Source: Cognatitamlana sp035818475 | Lineage (GTDB): Bacteria > Bacteroidota > Bacteroidia > Flavobacteriales > Flavobacteriaceae | Direction: 5' to 3' | DNA length: 64,000 nt | Assembly: GCF_035818475.1 (NCBI RefSeq) | Contig: NZ_JAYMGV010000001.1 | Coordinates: forward strand, 2,046,001 to 2,110,000 | Shown: positions 25,806-33,572 of the stretch, in pieces | Position numbering within the stretch: the stretch's first letter is position 1 | How the letters are laid out: each line of letters opens with the position of its first letter | The notes under the pieces: model-generated | Database searches by the model: none | Told to the model about the DNA's origin: nothing | What the model saw: only the letters and a program-made list of their open reading frames with translations | Translations under genes and position numbers: made by a program

Positions 25806-26363
25806 ATGAGTATTATAAAATTCTTTACCAGCAAAACGTTTTTAAAACAAATTTTATTGGCTGTTGTAGCAATTGTTGTGTTATGCTATGTTATTTTAAA
25901 ATGGTTAAATGTATCTACTAACCATGGTGATTTTGAAACAGTTCCTGATTTGAAAGGAAAGTCTATTAGTGTTGCTCAGGTAGAATTAAATGACAATAAT
26001 TTAGTAATGAAAATTCAGGATTCAGCCAATTACAATCCTGACTATCCAAAATTTTCTGTAATAGAACAAGAACCTGTGGCAGGATCTAAAGTAAAAGAAA
26101 ACAGAAAGATATACATTACACTTAACCCGTCAGGATATAGAAAAATGAACATTCCGGATGGCTTAATAGATAAAACGTTCCGTCAGGTAAAACCAACTCT
26201 GGAAGCTTTGGGGTTTAAAGTGGGAAAAATTACTTATGTGAATAATATTGGTAAAGATATGGTGCTCAAATTATCACATCAGGGAAAAGTTTTAAGTCCG
26301 GGTGATAAATTGGCTAAAACTTCAGTGATTGATTTAGAGCTTGGTAATGGTAAACGCCCTTAA
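25806..26363 (+). CDS. Membrane-anchored PASTA domain protein
   Basis: 185 residues. A short cytoplasmic N terminus, one membrane helix at about residues 15-36 (ILLAVVAIVVLCYVIL), then two PASTA domains facing the periplasm: the first begins TVPDLKGKSISVAQVEL and the second MNIPDGLIDKTFRQVKPTLEALGF. PASTA domains bind peptidoglycan or D-Ala-D-Ala-type ligands in kinases and penicillin-binding proteins; here no kinase or transpeptidase domain is attached. Its place divergent from ddl fits a cell-wall role. The next gene starts 3 nt after its stop. Confidence 0.88.
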   Translation: MSIIKFFTSKTFLKQILLAVVAIVVLCYVILKWLNVSTNHGDFETVPDLKGKSISVAQVELNDNNLVMKIQDSANYNPDYPKFSVIEQEPVAGSKVKENRKIYITLNPSGYRKMNIPDGLIDKTFRQVKPTLEALGFKVGKITYVNNIGKDMVLKLSHQGKVLSPGDKLAKTSVIDLELGNGKRP

Positions 26364-26366
26364 ACC

Positions 26367-27398
26367 ATGGACGATTATACACCGCAATTACCAGATGAAG
26401 ACAACCTTTATGAGCATCATGCTTTTGTTGTTGATAAAGGCCAAACACCGTTACGTATTGATAAATATTTAATGAATTTTGTTGAAAATGCAACCCGTAA
26501 CAAAATTCAGGCTGCAGCAAAAAACGGCAGTATTTTTGTAAATGATGTTCCGGTAAAATCCAGCTACAAAGTTAAGCCAAATGATACCATTCGTGTATTA
26601 TTTACCCACCCGCCACATGAAAATTTATTGGTTGGAGAAGCTATTGATATTGATGTAGTTTATGAAGATGATGATCTTTTAGTAGTTAATAAACCTGCAG
26701 GGATGGTAGTGCATCCGGGGCATGGAAATTATTCAGGAACACTTATAAATGCTCTGATTTATAAGTTTGATAATTTGCCAAATAATTCAAGTGAACGTCC
26801 GGGTTTAGTACACAGAATTGATAAAGATACAAGTGGGCTTTTAGTGGTGGCAAAAACCGAACAGGCTATGACACATTTATCCTTACAGTTTGCAGAAAAA
26901 ACCAGTGAACGTGAATATGTAGCTTTGGTTTGGGGGAATATTGAAGAAGATAAAGGCTCTATAGAAGGCCATATAGGACGTCATCCCAGGAACAGGTTGC
27001 AAAATACAGTGTTTTTAGGTGATGAGGCTGAAAAAGGTAAGCCGGCCATTACGCATTATAAGGTTATAGAACGCTTGGGGTATGTTACCGTAGTGTCCTG
27101 TAAATTGGAAACCGGACGTACACATCAAATACGTGTACATATGAAGCACATGGGGCACACCCTTTTTAATGATGAACGCTATGGTGGTGAAAAGATCTTA
27201 AAAGGAACAACATTTACTAAATACAAGCAGTTTGTAGAAAACTGTTTTAAAGTATTACCCAGGCAGGCACTTCATGCTAAAACATTAGGATTTACGCATC
27301 CAACAACAGGCAAGTTTATGTCTTTTGACACTCCTATTCCAGAAGATATGCAACTGTGCATTGAGAAATGGAGAGGGTATACTAAGCATATGGAGTAA
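26367..27398 (+). CDS. RluA-family rRNA pseudouridine synthase (RluD-like)
   Basis: Isomerises specific uridines of RNA, probably 23S rRNA, to pseudouridine. N-terminal S4 RNA-binding domain (LRIDKYLMNFVENATRNKIQAAAKNGSIFVND), then the catalytic domain with VVNKPAGMVVHPGHGN, and HRIDKDTSGLLVVAKT, in which D152 is the expected catalytic Asp. LETGRTHQIRVHMKHMGH and ARQALHA-type motif PRQALHAKTLGFTHP complete the family. 343 residues with an S4 domain fits the RluD subgroup. It forms an operon with the PASTA gene. Confidence 0.93.
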   Translation: MDDYTPQLPDEDNLYEHHAFVVDKGQTPLRIDKYLMNFVENATRNKIQAAAKNGSIFVNDVPVKSSYKVKPNDTIRVLFTHPPHENLLVGEAIDIDVVYEDDDLLVVNKPAGMVVHPGHGNYSGTLINALIYKFDNLPNNSSERPGLVHRIDKDTSGLLVVAKTEQAMTHLSLQFAEKTSEREYVALVWGNIEEDKGSIEGHIGRHPRNRLQNTVFLGDEAEKGKPAITHYKVIERLGYVTVVSCKLETGRTHQIRVHMKHMGHTLFNDERYGGEKILKGTTFTKYKQFVENCFKVLPRQALHAKTLGFTHPTTGKFMSFDTPIPEDMQLCIEKWRGYTKHME

Positions 27399-27400
27399 GT

Positions 27401-28567
27401 TTAATCTTTTATAACTTCTTCATGAATAGCATCTAACAAGCCATTTTGTTGTGCATCATCGGTTAGTTGCCAGAACATAATACCGCCTAATCCGTTGTTT
27501 TTAACATATTTTGTTTTTAATTGCACGGATTTAGGGTTATCGTAAGATATAAATAAGCTATCAGTGGCATTATATAAATAGGGGGCTTTTGCAATGGGGT
27601 CCCAATATTCTACAAAGCCACCTTTACCTTCATGTTTATTCCTAATGTTTGCATATTGAGCCCAGCCAACCCAAACGCCATTGTTTTTTTGATACAGTCC
27701 GTTGTTTTCCGGTCCTACACCTTTCCAGCCTCTGCCGTAAAAAGCCCCGCCGATAATTATTTGCTCTGGTTTCACTCCTAGGCCTTTACAGAAGTCCACA
27801 ATACTTTCTGCTGATCTCGGATTCCCCTTTCTTTTACTTTTAGTTACAAACTCATGAGCAGGAGTTCCTTTTATATCATCAAAACTAAAGGCTCCTAAAT
27901 TGGTGTGATGCGCCGTAAAAGGAGAGCTGCCACCGGCTAGATCATAGGTCATGACATTCATGTAATCAGCATATTTCATAACTTCTAAAGTCTCAATATG
28001 ATCATAATAACGTTCCCAGCCCGCAGAGGCAAAGGTCAAAGTCATATCTTTTCCTGTAGCATCCAGGCCTTCTCTTAATTCTTTCATTAAGGCTGTGAAG
28101 TTTTGAGTGTCTTCTTTTCTAAAGGTATTTCCAGCACCTCTCATGCCAGGATATTCCCAATCCATATCGGTGCCATCCAGATCATATTCTTTAATAAAAT
28201 CCATAGTACTTTTAACAAACTTTTGCCTTAATTCAGGATCATTGGCCATATCTGAAAACCCGGCACAGCCACCCCAACCACCACAAGCAATCATCACTTT
28301 TAAGTGCGGGTATTGTTTTTTGTAGGTTACCAGATCTTTTAACTTTTGAGAAGAGGACTCATTTTTAAATTTCATTTGGTTGTCTATCACTTCTGTAAAA
28401 GAAAAAATGATGTGTGTTAATTTTTCAAAAGGAATATTTTCTAACGGATAATTATTTGAAGGCACATAATAGGCCATAACCGCCAATTCTTTTTCTTCTT
28501 GTGATGTACATGAATTTGAAACCAATGTTAAACTCACTAGGACTATTATAATTTTAAAAGCTTTCAT
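27401..28567 (-). CDS. Glycoside hydrolase family 18 chitinase-like lipoprotein
   Basis: 388 residues with a lipoprotein signal (lipobox SNSC, Cys20). The GH18 TIM barrel carries the catalytic motif DGTDMDWE with D131, D134, D136 and the proton donor E138 all intact. Upstream, VMIACGGWGG matches the conserved SxGG strand, and YADYMNVMTYDLAG and GGIMFWQLTDD match the later barrel strands. It should cleave beta-1,4 N-acetylglucosamine chains (chitin or related glycans) at the cell surface or periplasm. There is no carbohydrate-binding module or T9SS domain and no SusCD pair next to it. Confidence 0.93.
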   Translation of the reverse strand: MKAFKIIIVLVSLTLVSNSCTSQEEKELAVMAYYVPSNNYPLENIPFEKLTHIIFSFTEVIDNQMKFKNESSSQKLKDLVTYKKQYPHLKVMIACGGWGGCAGFSDMANDPELRQKFVKSTMDFIKEYDLDGTDMDWEYPGMRGAGNTFRKEDTQNFTALMKELREGLDATGKDMTLTFASAGWERYYDHIETLEVMKYADYMNVMTYDLAGGSSPFTAHHTNLGAFSFDDIKGTPAHEFVTKSKRKGNPRSAESIVDFCKGLGVKPEQIIIGGAFYGRGWKGVGPENNGLYQKNNGVWVGWAQYANIRNKHEGKGGFVEYWDPIAKAPYLYNATDSLFISYDNPKSVQLKTKYVKNNGLGGIMFWQLTDDAQQNGLLDAIHEEVIKD

Positions 28568-28643
28568 AATATATTAAATTGTATTTATTGATGCGATAAA
28601 GGTATAAAACGTGTTGACAGGTTCGGTGTGTCCATATCTTTGT

Positions 28644-28772
28644 CTAAGGGGAGCATGTGCTGGACTCAATAGCAATACCTGCAATAGCGATTTTTGGTAA
28701 TGGATTGTTTTTTTTACTTTTACAAGGACTTAAAATCAGTAGTAAATAAAACGAACGGATTAATATTTTCAT
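28644..28772 (-). pseudogene. N-terminal remnant of an M81 (MlrC-like) metallopeptidase lipoprotein
   Basis: A 42-codon open frame beginning with a lipoprotein-type signal (MKILIRSFYLLLILSPC) followed by LPKIAIAGIAIESSTCSP and a stop. The segment KIAIAGIAIESST strongly resembles the start of M81-family peptidases, as I remember them (GI-x-x-EssTFsP). A full member has several hundred residues, so only the beginning remains; a neighbouring frame continues briefly (PLRQRYGHTEP) without clear family likeness. It lies directly upstream of the chitinase on the same strand and so looks like a gene cut short by deletion. Confidence 0.5.
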
Positions 28773-28978
28773 AGCTGTAGTTTTGAAAATAGTTGATTAA
28801 GATAACTTATTTTAGTTATACCTCAAACTAATTTGTCAATCCTAAAAAGGAAATTATCAATTTTATTTTCAAAAAAAAATAATAGAATAAATACTGTTTA
28901 TAACACTATTGCAAATAATTCTTATTTAAGATTTTAAAAGTAGATTAGTAATTGTAACTTTGGTTTTGTTATAAAGGG

Positions 28979-29044
28979 TTTCCGTTTTTATTTCGATTTG
29001 CTTCGACTCTGTTTAGCAACCGTAGCTTAGCGGAGACACGGAAA
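28979..29044. repeat. Degraded REP-like palindrome
   Basis: Outer arms TTTCCGT (28979-28985) and ACGGAAA (29038-29044). Inner imperfect stem GACTCTGTTTAGC (29005-29017) with GCTTAGCGGAGAC (29024-29036). The inner part resembles the flavobacterial repeat with CTTCGACTCCGCTCAGCCACCG. It ends 19 bp before the yaaA start. Confidence 0.55.
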
Positions 29045-29063
29045 TGCCTAATAAGTCATATAT

Positions 29064-29822
29064 ATGAAACTAGTTTTATCTCCAGCTAAATCACTTAATT
29101 TTGAAAGTGAATTGCCAACTGTACTAAATACAGAAGCCTGTTTTTTAAAGCAAGCAGAACGTTTAAACAAATTGCTTAAAAAAAAGTCAGCAAGAAGTTT
29201 ATCAAAGCTGATGAATATTTCAGATGCTCTTGGGCAGCTAAATTATGAGCGTAATCAATCCTGGCAATTACCGTTTACAAAAGATAATGCAAGGCCAGCA
29301 GTTTATGCGTTTAGTGGTGATGTATACAGGGGGTTGGATGTGTATACAGTGCCTCAGGAAAAAATTGAAGTACTGCAAAATACAGTACGTATTCTTTCCG
29401 GACTATATGGTTTGTTAAAACCAACAGATTTAATCCAGCCCTATCGATTAGAAATGGGAACCAAAATGCCTGTTGGAGTTAAGAAAAACCTTTATGAATT
29501 TTGGAAAAAAAGCATCACCAAAGCTTTAAATGAAGAATTAGATGATGATGAATTGTTTTTAAACCTTGCAAGTAACGAATATTTTAAGGCTATTGATGTA
29601 AAAACTCTAAAGGTGCCTGTTGTAACTGCTAACTTTAAGGATTTTAAAAATGGTGAATATAAAACCATTATGACCTTTGCTAAACTGGCAAGAGGATACA
29701 TGGCACGTTATGTTATTGATACTAACGCTAAAACTATTGATGATATAAAAGGATTTAATTATGAAGGATATGGGTTTAGTGAACCCATGTCAAATGGAAA
29801 TGATTTGGTCTTTATCAGATAG
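29064..29822 (+). CDS. yaaA: Peroxide stress protein YaaA
   Basis: UPF0246/DUF328 family. 252 residues starting MKLVLSPAKSLNFE and containing ISDALGQLNYERNQSW, PAVYAFSGDVYRGLD, ILSGLYGLLKPTDLIQPYRLEMGT, NLASNEYFKAID and FAKLARGYMARYVI, all family hallmarks. In E. coli YaaA limits intracellular free iron during peroxide stress and binds DNA; the same role is inferred here. The next gene starts 2 nt after its stop and is likely cotranscribed. Confidence 0.93.
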   Translation: MKLVLSPAKSLNFESELPTVLNTEACFLKQAERLNKLLKKKSARSLSKLMNISDALGQLNYERNQSWQLPFTKDNARPAVYAFSGDVYRGLDVYTVPQEKIEVLQNTVRILSGLYGLLKPTDLIQPYRLEMGTKMPVGVKKNLYEFWKKSITKALNEELDDDELFLNLASNEYFKAIDVKTLKVPVVTANFKDFKNGEYKTIMTFAKLARGYMARYVIDTNAKTIDDIKGFNYEGYGFSEPMSNGNDLVFIR

Positions 29823-29824
29823 TC

Positions 29825-30550
29825 ATGATTTATTATTTAATAATTGCACTTCAGGGCTATTGCATATACCATTTATACACACATAGAAATGCGTATTACT
29901 GGTGGTTTTTAATCATATGTTTACCACCAATTGGCTGCATTATTTATCTCATTACTCAGGTATACAATAAGCGTGATGCCGAAAAAGTAACAAATGAAAT
30001 TACCCATATTATAAACCCTGGTAAAAAAATACGGGATTTAGAAAAGCAGTTGCAATTTGCCGAAACTTACCAAAATCAATTAAACCTAGCTGATGCCTAT
30101 TTAGAAATAGGAGATTATAATAATGCCATTTCTCAATATTTAGAAGTTTTAAAAGACGATTCGCAAAACAATTTTTACGCTATAACCCAACTGATTGAGG
30201 CATATTATAATATTAAAGATTTTGATCATGTGATTATGTATGCTGAAAAGGTTAAAACCCAATCAGAATTCAATAAATCCAGAACTCAATTTTTGTATGG
30301 TTTAGCACTTGAACATGTAGGTCAAATTGATGAAGCAGAAGTTAATCTAAGACAAATTGATATTAGATACTCCTTTTATAAAGAACGTTTAATGCTTGCC
30401 AGATTTCTCTTAAAAATAGGTAAAGAAGAAGAGGCAATAGAAATTCTGAACGATATCTATACAGAATCAAGTCATATGACAAAGACTAATAAACGTATTT
30501 ACCGTTCAACTATTTTGGAAGTAGAAAAATTGTTAAAAGAATTAAACTAA
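29825..30550 (+). CDS. Membrane protein with PLDc_N-like segment and TPR repeats
   Basis: 241 residues. Two membrane helices at about residues 1-16 and 22-45 with the pattern WWFLIICLPPIGCIIYLI, resembling the N-terminal transmembrane unit of phospholipase D-type cardiolipin synthases. After a short linker, residues from about 75 onward form TPR helices (NLADAYLEIGDYNNAISQYL, YALTQ-like and FLYGLALEHVGQIDEAE). The protein is likely anchored with the TPR part in the cytoplasm. The function is unknown. It follows yaaA directly. Confidence 0.8.
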   Translation: MIYYLIIALQGYCIYHLYTHRNAYYWWFLIICLPPIGCIIYLITQVYNKRDAEKVTNEITHIINPGKKIRDLEKQLQFAETYQNQLNLADAYLEIGDYNNAISQYLEVLKDDSQNNFYAITQLIEAYYNIKDFDHVIMYAEKVKTQSEFNKSRTQFLYGLALEHVGQIDEAEVNLRQIDIRYSFYKERLMLARFLLKIGKEEEAIEILNDIYTESSHMTKTNKRIYRSTILEVEKLLKELN

Positions 30551-30553
30551 ATA

Positions 30554-30688
30554 TTACTTAGCAGTAGCTTTATTGCTAATGTCAACTTTGTTTTCAATAG
30601 ATGGTTTCTTTTTAACCCGTGGTCTTCTTGCTCCAAATGTCCCACGGTTTATTTTTCCGCGTTTTGTTTTTTTATCCCCTTTTCCCAT
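30554..30688 (-). CDS. 30S ribosomal protein THX
   Basis: A 44-codon gene, ATG at 30688. It begins MGKGDKKTKRGKINRGTFGARRPR, with the lysine/arginine-rich pattern of the small ribosomal protein THX found in Thermus and in Bacteroidota, which stabilises 30S head structure by filling a cavity in 16S rRNA. It has a further 20-residue tail (PSIENKVDISNKATAK). Convergent with the TPR gene (3 nt between stops) and divergent from the glycosylase-like gene. Confidence 0.9.
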   Translation of the reverse strand: MGKGDKKTKRGKINRGTFGARRPRVKKKPSIENKVDISNKATAK

Positions 30689-30774
30689 AATTAGTAAATT
30701 AGTTGATATTCCTATAAAAGGAATTTTTACATTTATAACAAAATAATAATTTTAAATTAAAAGTCAAGTAAAAC

Positions 30775-31455
30775 GTGTTTAAACATAAGCATCCGTATCC
30801 GCCTTTTATTAAAAAAGACACTACAAAGCTTATTGTAGGGACCTTACCGCCTCCCAGATTTTCAACCGGAGAGCTTTTAGAGAAAGATGTTGATTTTTGC
30901 TATGGGAGTTACTATAATTCACTATGGTTGTTTATAGATAAAATTCACCAACTAAATTTACGATATGATAATTCCAGAGAAGCTATAGAAGAAAGAAAAC
31001 AATTTTTAATACAGCGTAAAATTGGAGTTTGTGATATTGTTGAAAGTTGTGAGCGTGATAAAATAGATGCCTCAGATTTAGGAATGAAAAACATTAAACT
31101 TAGAAATATTATAAGCTATTTGAAAGCCTATCCAAATATTGATACACTATTATTTACCGGAGGAAATAGTAAAAACGGACCGGAATACTTTTTCAGAAAG
31201 CATTTAAAAGATTATAATTTGAAGTTAGAATTGGTAAATAATGACATACCACGGATTCATCAAGTGGTCCTTCCCGGCAAAGCACAAGAGTCTGTTAAAA
31301 AAGGGCGTATTATTAAAACCGTTTCTCTAACCTCAGGCTCAGGTGCTGCAAATATTTCTATAAGCAGATTACCACTTTATAAGCAGTTAAAAGCTGAAAA
31401 TCCTGAATTCAATACATTTGATTTTAGAGTGATGCAATACTCAGAGTATTTTTAA
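30775..31455 (+). CDS. Uracil-DNA glycosylase-superfamily-like protein
   Basis: 226 residues with a GTG start; an in-frame TAA lies two codons upstream, so no longer start exists. The front motif LIVGTLPPPRFSTGE followed by DVDFCYGSYYNSLW is like the active-site GxxPG and aromatic loop of the UDG superfamily. CDIVESC, TLLFTGGNSKNG and the C-terminal SLTSGSGAANISISRLPLYKQL (with a serine-rich loop at the second active-site position) also fit. It probably recognises a damaged or unusual base, but the residues that define a particular UDG family are not clear enough to name one. Confidence 0.65.
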   Translation: MFKHKHPYPPFIKKDTTKLIVGTLPPPRFSTGELLEKDVDFCYGSYYNSLWLFIDKIHQLNLRYDNSREAIEERKQFLIQRKIGVCDIVESCERDKIDASDLGMKNIKLRNIISYLKAYPNIDTLLFTGGNSKNGPEYFFRKHLKDYNLKLELVNNDIPRIHQVVLPGKAQESVKKGRIIKTVSLTSGSGAANISISRLPLYKQLKAENPEFNTFDFRVMQYSEYF

Positions 31456-31491
31456 TTAACGCTAATCCCTGTTGTGCCTATTGAATGGATA

Positions 31492-31524
31492 AAAAAAGCT
31501 CAAGTTAGAAACTTGAGCTTTTTT
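31492..31524. terminator. Bidirectional terminator
   Basis: A 15-bp perfect stem (31492-31506 with 31510-31524), core GCTCAAGTT/AACTTGAGC, flanked by A and T runs, between the convergent glycosylase-like and EF-hand genes. Confidence 0.9.
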
Positions 31525-31543
31525 AATTTATTTTATAAATAAA

Positions 31544-31852
31544 CTATTCTTGTTTTTTCTTTTTGCCTTTTCCTTTTCTCTTTTTCATACTTTCAGTGAA
31601 TTCTTCCAGAGTAACAGAACCATCAGAATTAGCATCTAATCGGGCAAACTGCTTTTCTAATTTTTCAGCAGGAACTTCATTTTTTCGTTTCTTACCTTTA
31701 AACTCTTCCAGTGAAATGGAGCCATCCTTATTGGCATCAAACCTTTGAAACATTTTTTCTGGATTAGGTTTCTTTTTCTCTTGAGCTTCCGCAGTGGAAA
31801 ATGCAAACAAGGCTAAGGCCAATGTTCCTAATTTTAAAGCTATTGATTTCAT
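31544..31852 (-). CDS. Secreted EF-hand calcium-binding protein
   Basis: 102 residues. Signal peptide of about 23 residues (ALALFAFSTAEAQ). Two EF-hand loops follow, FDANKDGSISLEEF and LDANSDGSVTLEEF, each with acidic ligands at loop positions 1, 3, 5 and 12. The tail is very lysine-rich (KKRKGKGKKKKQE). It may buffer or sense calcium outside the inner membrane; no partner is evident. Confidence 0.9.
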   Translation of the reverse strand: MKSIALKLGTLALALFAFSTAEAQEKKKPNPEKMFQRFDANKDGSISLEEFKGKKRKNEVPAEKLEKQFARLDANSDGSVTLEEFTESMKKRKGKGKKKKQE

Positions 31853-31909
31853 TTACAATGTGTTTTAAATTGTTAAATTAACTTTTAGACTAATTTTCAT
31901 CTAAAAAGT

Positions 31910-32371
31910 TTAATGAATATAGTCAATTTTTTTTAATCCTTCATATACTACTATACTAACAGCATTGGCAAGGTTTAAGCTTCTTACATGTTGACTGTAT
32001 AATGGTATTTTATAGAGCTGTTTTGAGTATTTGTTTAATATGTGCTTTGGCAATCCTACAGATTCTTTTCCAAATATTAGAAAGAGATGGTCTTCAAAAG
32101 GAATATCCCAGTGCGTCTTATTACCATGGCTGGATAGAAAAACCATCTTTTTATTGTTGTTAATATTGAAAAATTCATCTATGCTTTCATAATACGTCAC
32201 AGAAAGGTGTTGCCAGTAATCTAATCCCGCTCTTTTAAGTCGAGTATCGTCAATTTCAAAACCAAAGGGTTTAACTAAATGTAAATGAGACCCTGAGGCT
32301 AACGCTAATCGCCCGATATTTCCAGTGTTGTTAGGGATTTCAGGCTCTATTAGAACAATGTTTAAAGGCAT
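31910..32371 (-). CDS. trmL: tRNA (cytidine(34)-2'-O)-methyltransferase TrmL
   Basis: Small SPOUT methyltransferase of the TrmL/YibK type that methylates the ribose at the tRNA wobble base. 153 residues: MPLNIVLIEPEIPNNTGNIGRLA at the front, PFGFEIDDTRLKRAGLDYW, FLIFGKESVGLP and the knot motif YSQHVRSLNLANAVSIVVYE. Its start directly abuts the stop of the DUF805 gene, and it is the last gene of the trp transcript unless there is an internal promoter. Confidence 0.95.
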   Translation of the reverse strand: MPLNIVLIEPEIPNNTGNIGRLALASGSHLHLVKPFGFEIDDTRLKRAGLDYWQHLSVTYYESIDEFFNINNNKKMVFLSSHGNKTHWDIPFEDHLFLIFGKESVGLPKHILNKYSKQLYKIPLYSQHVRSLNLANAVSIVVYEGLKKIDYIH

Positions 32372-32809
32372 TTAATCTTGATTTACAGGTTTTCCAATGT
32401 CATCAATTTCATCTATTATTGGAGCTTTTGGGTCGGGACCGTATTGGTTGGGGCCAGTATCTCCAGAGTTAGCCATTAAAACAATGTACCATATTCTTCC
32501 AACAATAGGAATCAAATTGATAAATAAATAACTACCGCTTTTTCCGGTATCATGTAACCTTCTAACATTTACTGCAAGCCAGGGAATGAATGTTGCTAAT
32601 ATGAAAACACCAATAGTAACAGAACTCCAATCATTATCAATAAAATCTTCTAACAGTTCCAATGTTATGCTAATGGTTATTACAGTAAGTATCCAAAATA
32701 TGACATACATCCAATACTCTTGTCGCCTGGCTCTTCCGGAAAAATTAGCATAATTATCCACCAAAACGGTTAAATACCATTTGAAAACACCATGCTTTTC
32801 TTTAACCAT
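32372..32809 (-). CDS. DUF805 membrane protein
   Basis: 145 residues. The front half has the family pattern YANFSGRARRQEYWMYVIFW, then membrane helices with WLAVNVRRLHDTGKSG and INLIPIVGRIWYIVLMANSGDTGPNQYGPDPK. These four-helix proteins are widespread and have no assigned role. Its start overlaps the trpA stop by 8 nt, so it is translationally coupled to the trp operon, although no link with tryptophan synthesis is known. Confidence 0.9.
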   Translation of the reverse strand: MVKEKHGVFKWYLTVLVDNYANFSGRARRQEYWMYVIFWILTVITISITLELLEDFIDNDWSSVTIGVFILATFIPWLAVNVRRLHDTGKSGSYLFINLIPIVGRIWYIVLMANSGDTGPNQYGPDPKAPIIDEIDDIGKPVNQD

Positions 32810-33569
32810 GCTTTATTTTATTTACGAAGGCATCTAGAGAGTTTATACCTTTATGAGTGACATGTTTTACAAAGGCGCTACCAATAATAGCCCCTTTAGC
32901 GTATTTGGTTGCTTGTGTAAAGGTGTTGTTATTACTAATACCAAAACCAATAATTTGTGGGTTTTTTAAGTCCATTTTGGCAATACGCTCAAAATAGGCT
33001 GTTTGCTCATCTCCAAAACCCGATTGTGCACCTGTGGTACTGGCACTGCTTACCATATAAATAAACCCGTTTGATATAGAGTCTATATAACGAATACGCT
33101 CATCGCTGGTTTGCGGTGTAATTAGAAACACATTAATTAGTCCGTATTTTTCAAAGATTTCTTGATATTGTTCATGATAAACATCAACGGGCAAATCCGG
33201 AATAATCAATCCGTCTATACCCAATTCCTGACATTTTTTACAGAAAGCTTCAACACCATATTGAAACATGGGGTTAAAATACCCCATAATGATTAAAGGA
33301 ATTTTAACGGTTTTTCTAATGTCTTTTAATTGATCAAAAAGTACTTTGGTGGTCATACCATTTTTTAAAGCCTGAGTAGAGCTATCCTGAATGGTTGGCC
33401 CGTCAGCTAAGGGGTCACTAAATGGTAAACCAATTTCAATTAAGTCTACCCCGTGTTTTTCTAAATCTTGAATAATAGAAACGGTATCATCTATATTTGG
33501 ATATCCAGCTGTAAAGTATATGGATAGTAGTTTCTTGTCTTCTTGTAGTTTTTGATTTATTCTATTCAC
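32802..33569 (-). CDS. trpA: Tryptophan synthase alpha chain
   Basis: Cleaves indole-3-glycerol phosphate to indole, which tunnels to TrpB. TIM barrel with LIEIGLPFSDPLADGPTIQDSS (catalytic Glu and Asp of the active site), PLIIMGYFNPMFQYG, DGLIIPDLPVD, FLITPQTSDERI and YMVSSASTTGA. The start is GTG; no ATG is available upstream before trpB's stop, 3 nt away. 255 residues, near the usual 268. Confidence 0.95.
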   Translation of the reverse strand: MNRINQKLQEDKKLLSIYFTAGYPNIDDTVSIIQDLEKHGVDLIEIGLPFSDPLADGPTIQDSSTQALKNGMTTKVLFDQLKDIRKTVKIPLIIMGYFNPMFQYGVEAFCKKCQELGIDGLIIPDLPVDVYHEQYQEIFEKYGLINVFLITPQTSDERIRYIDSISNGFIYMVSSASTTGAQSGFGDEQTAYFERIAKMDLKNPQIIGFGISNNNTFTQATKYAKGAIIGSAFVKHVTHKGINSLDAFVNKIKHG

Positions 33570-33572
33570 AAC

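Noticed and set aside
27401..28567. Chitinase as part of a second polysaccharide utilisation locus
   Set aside because: No SusCD pair, regulator or other carbohydrate-active gene is next to it.
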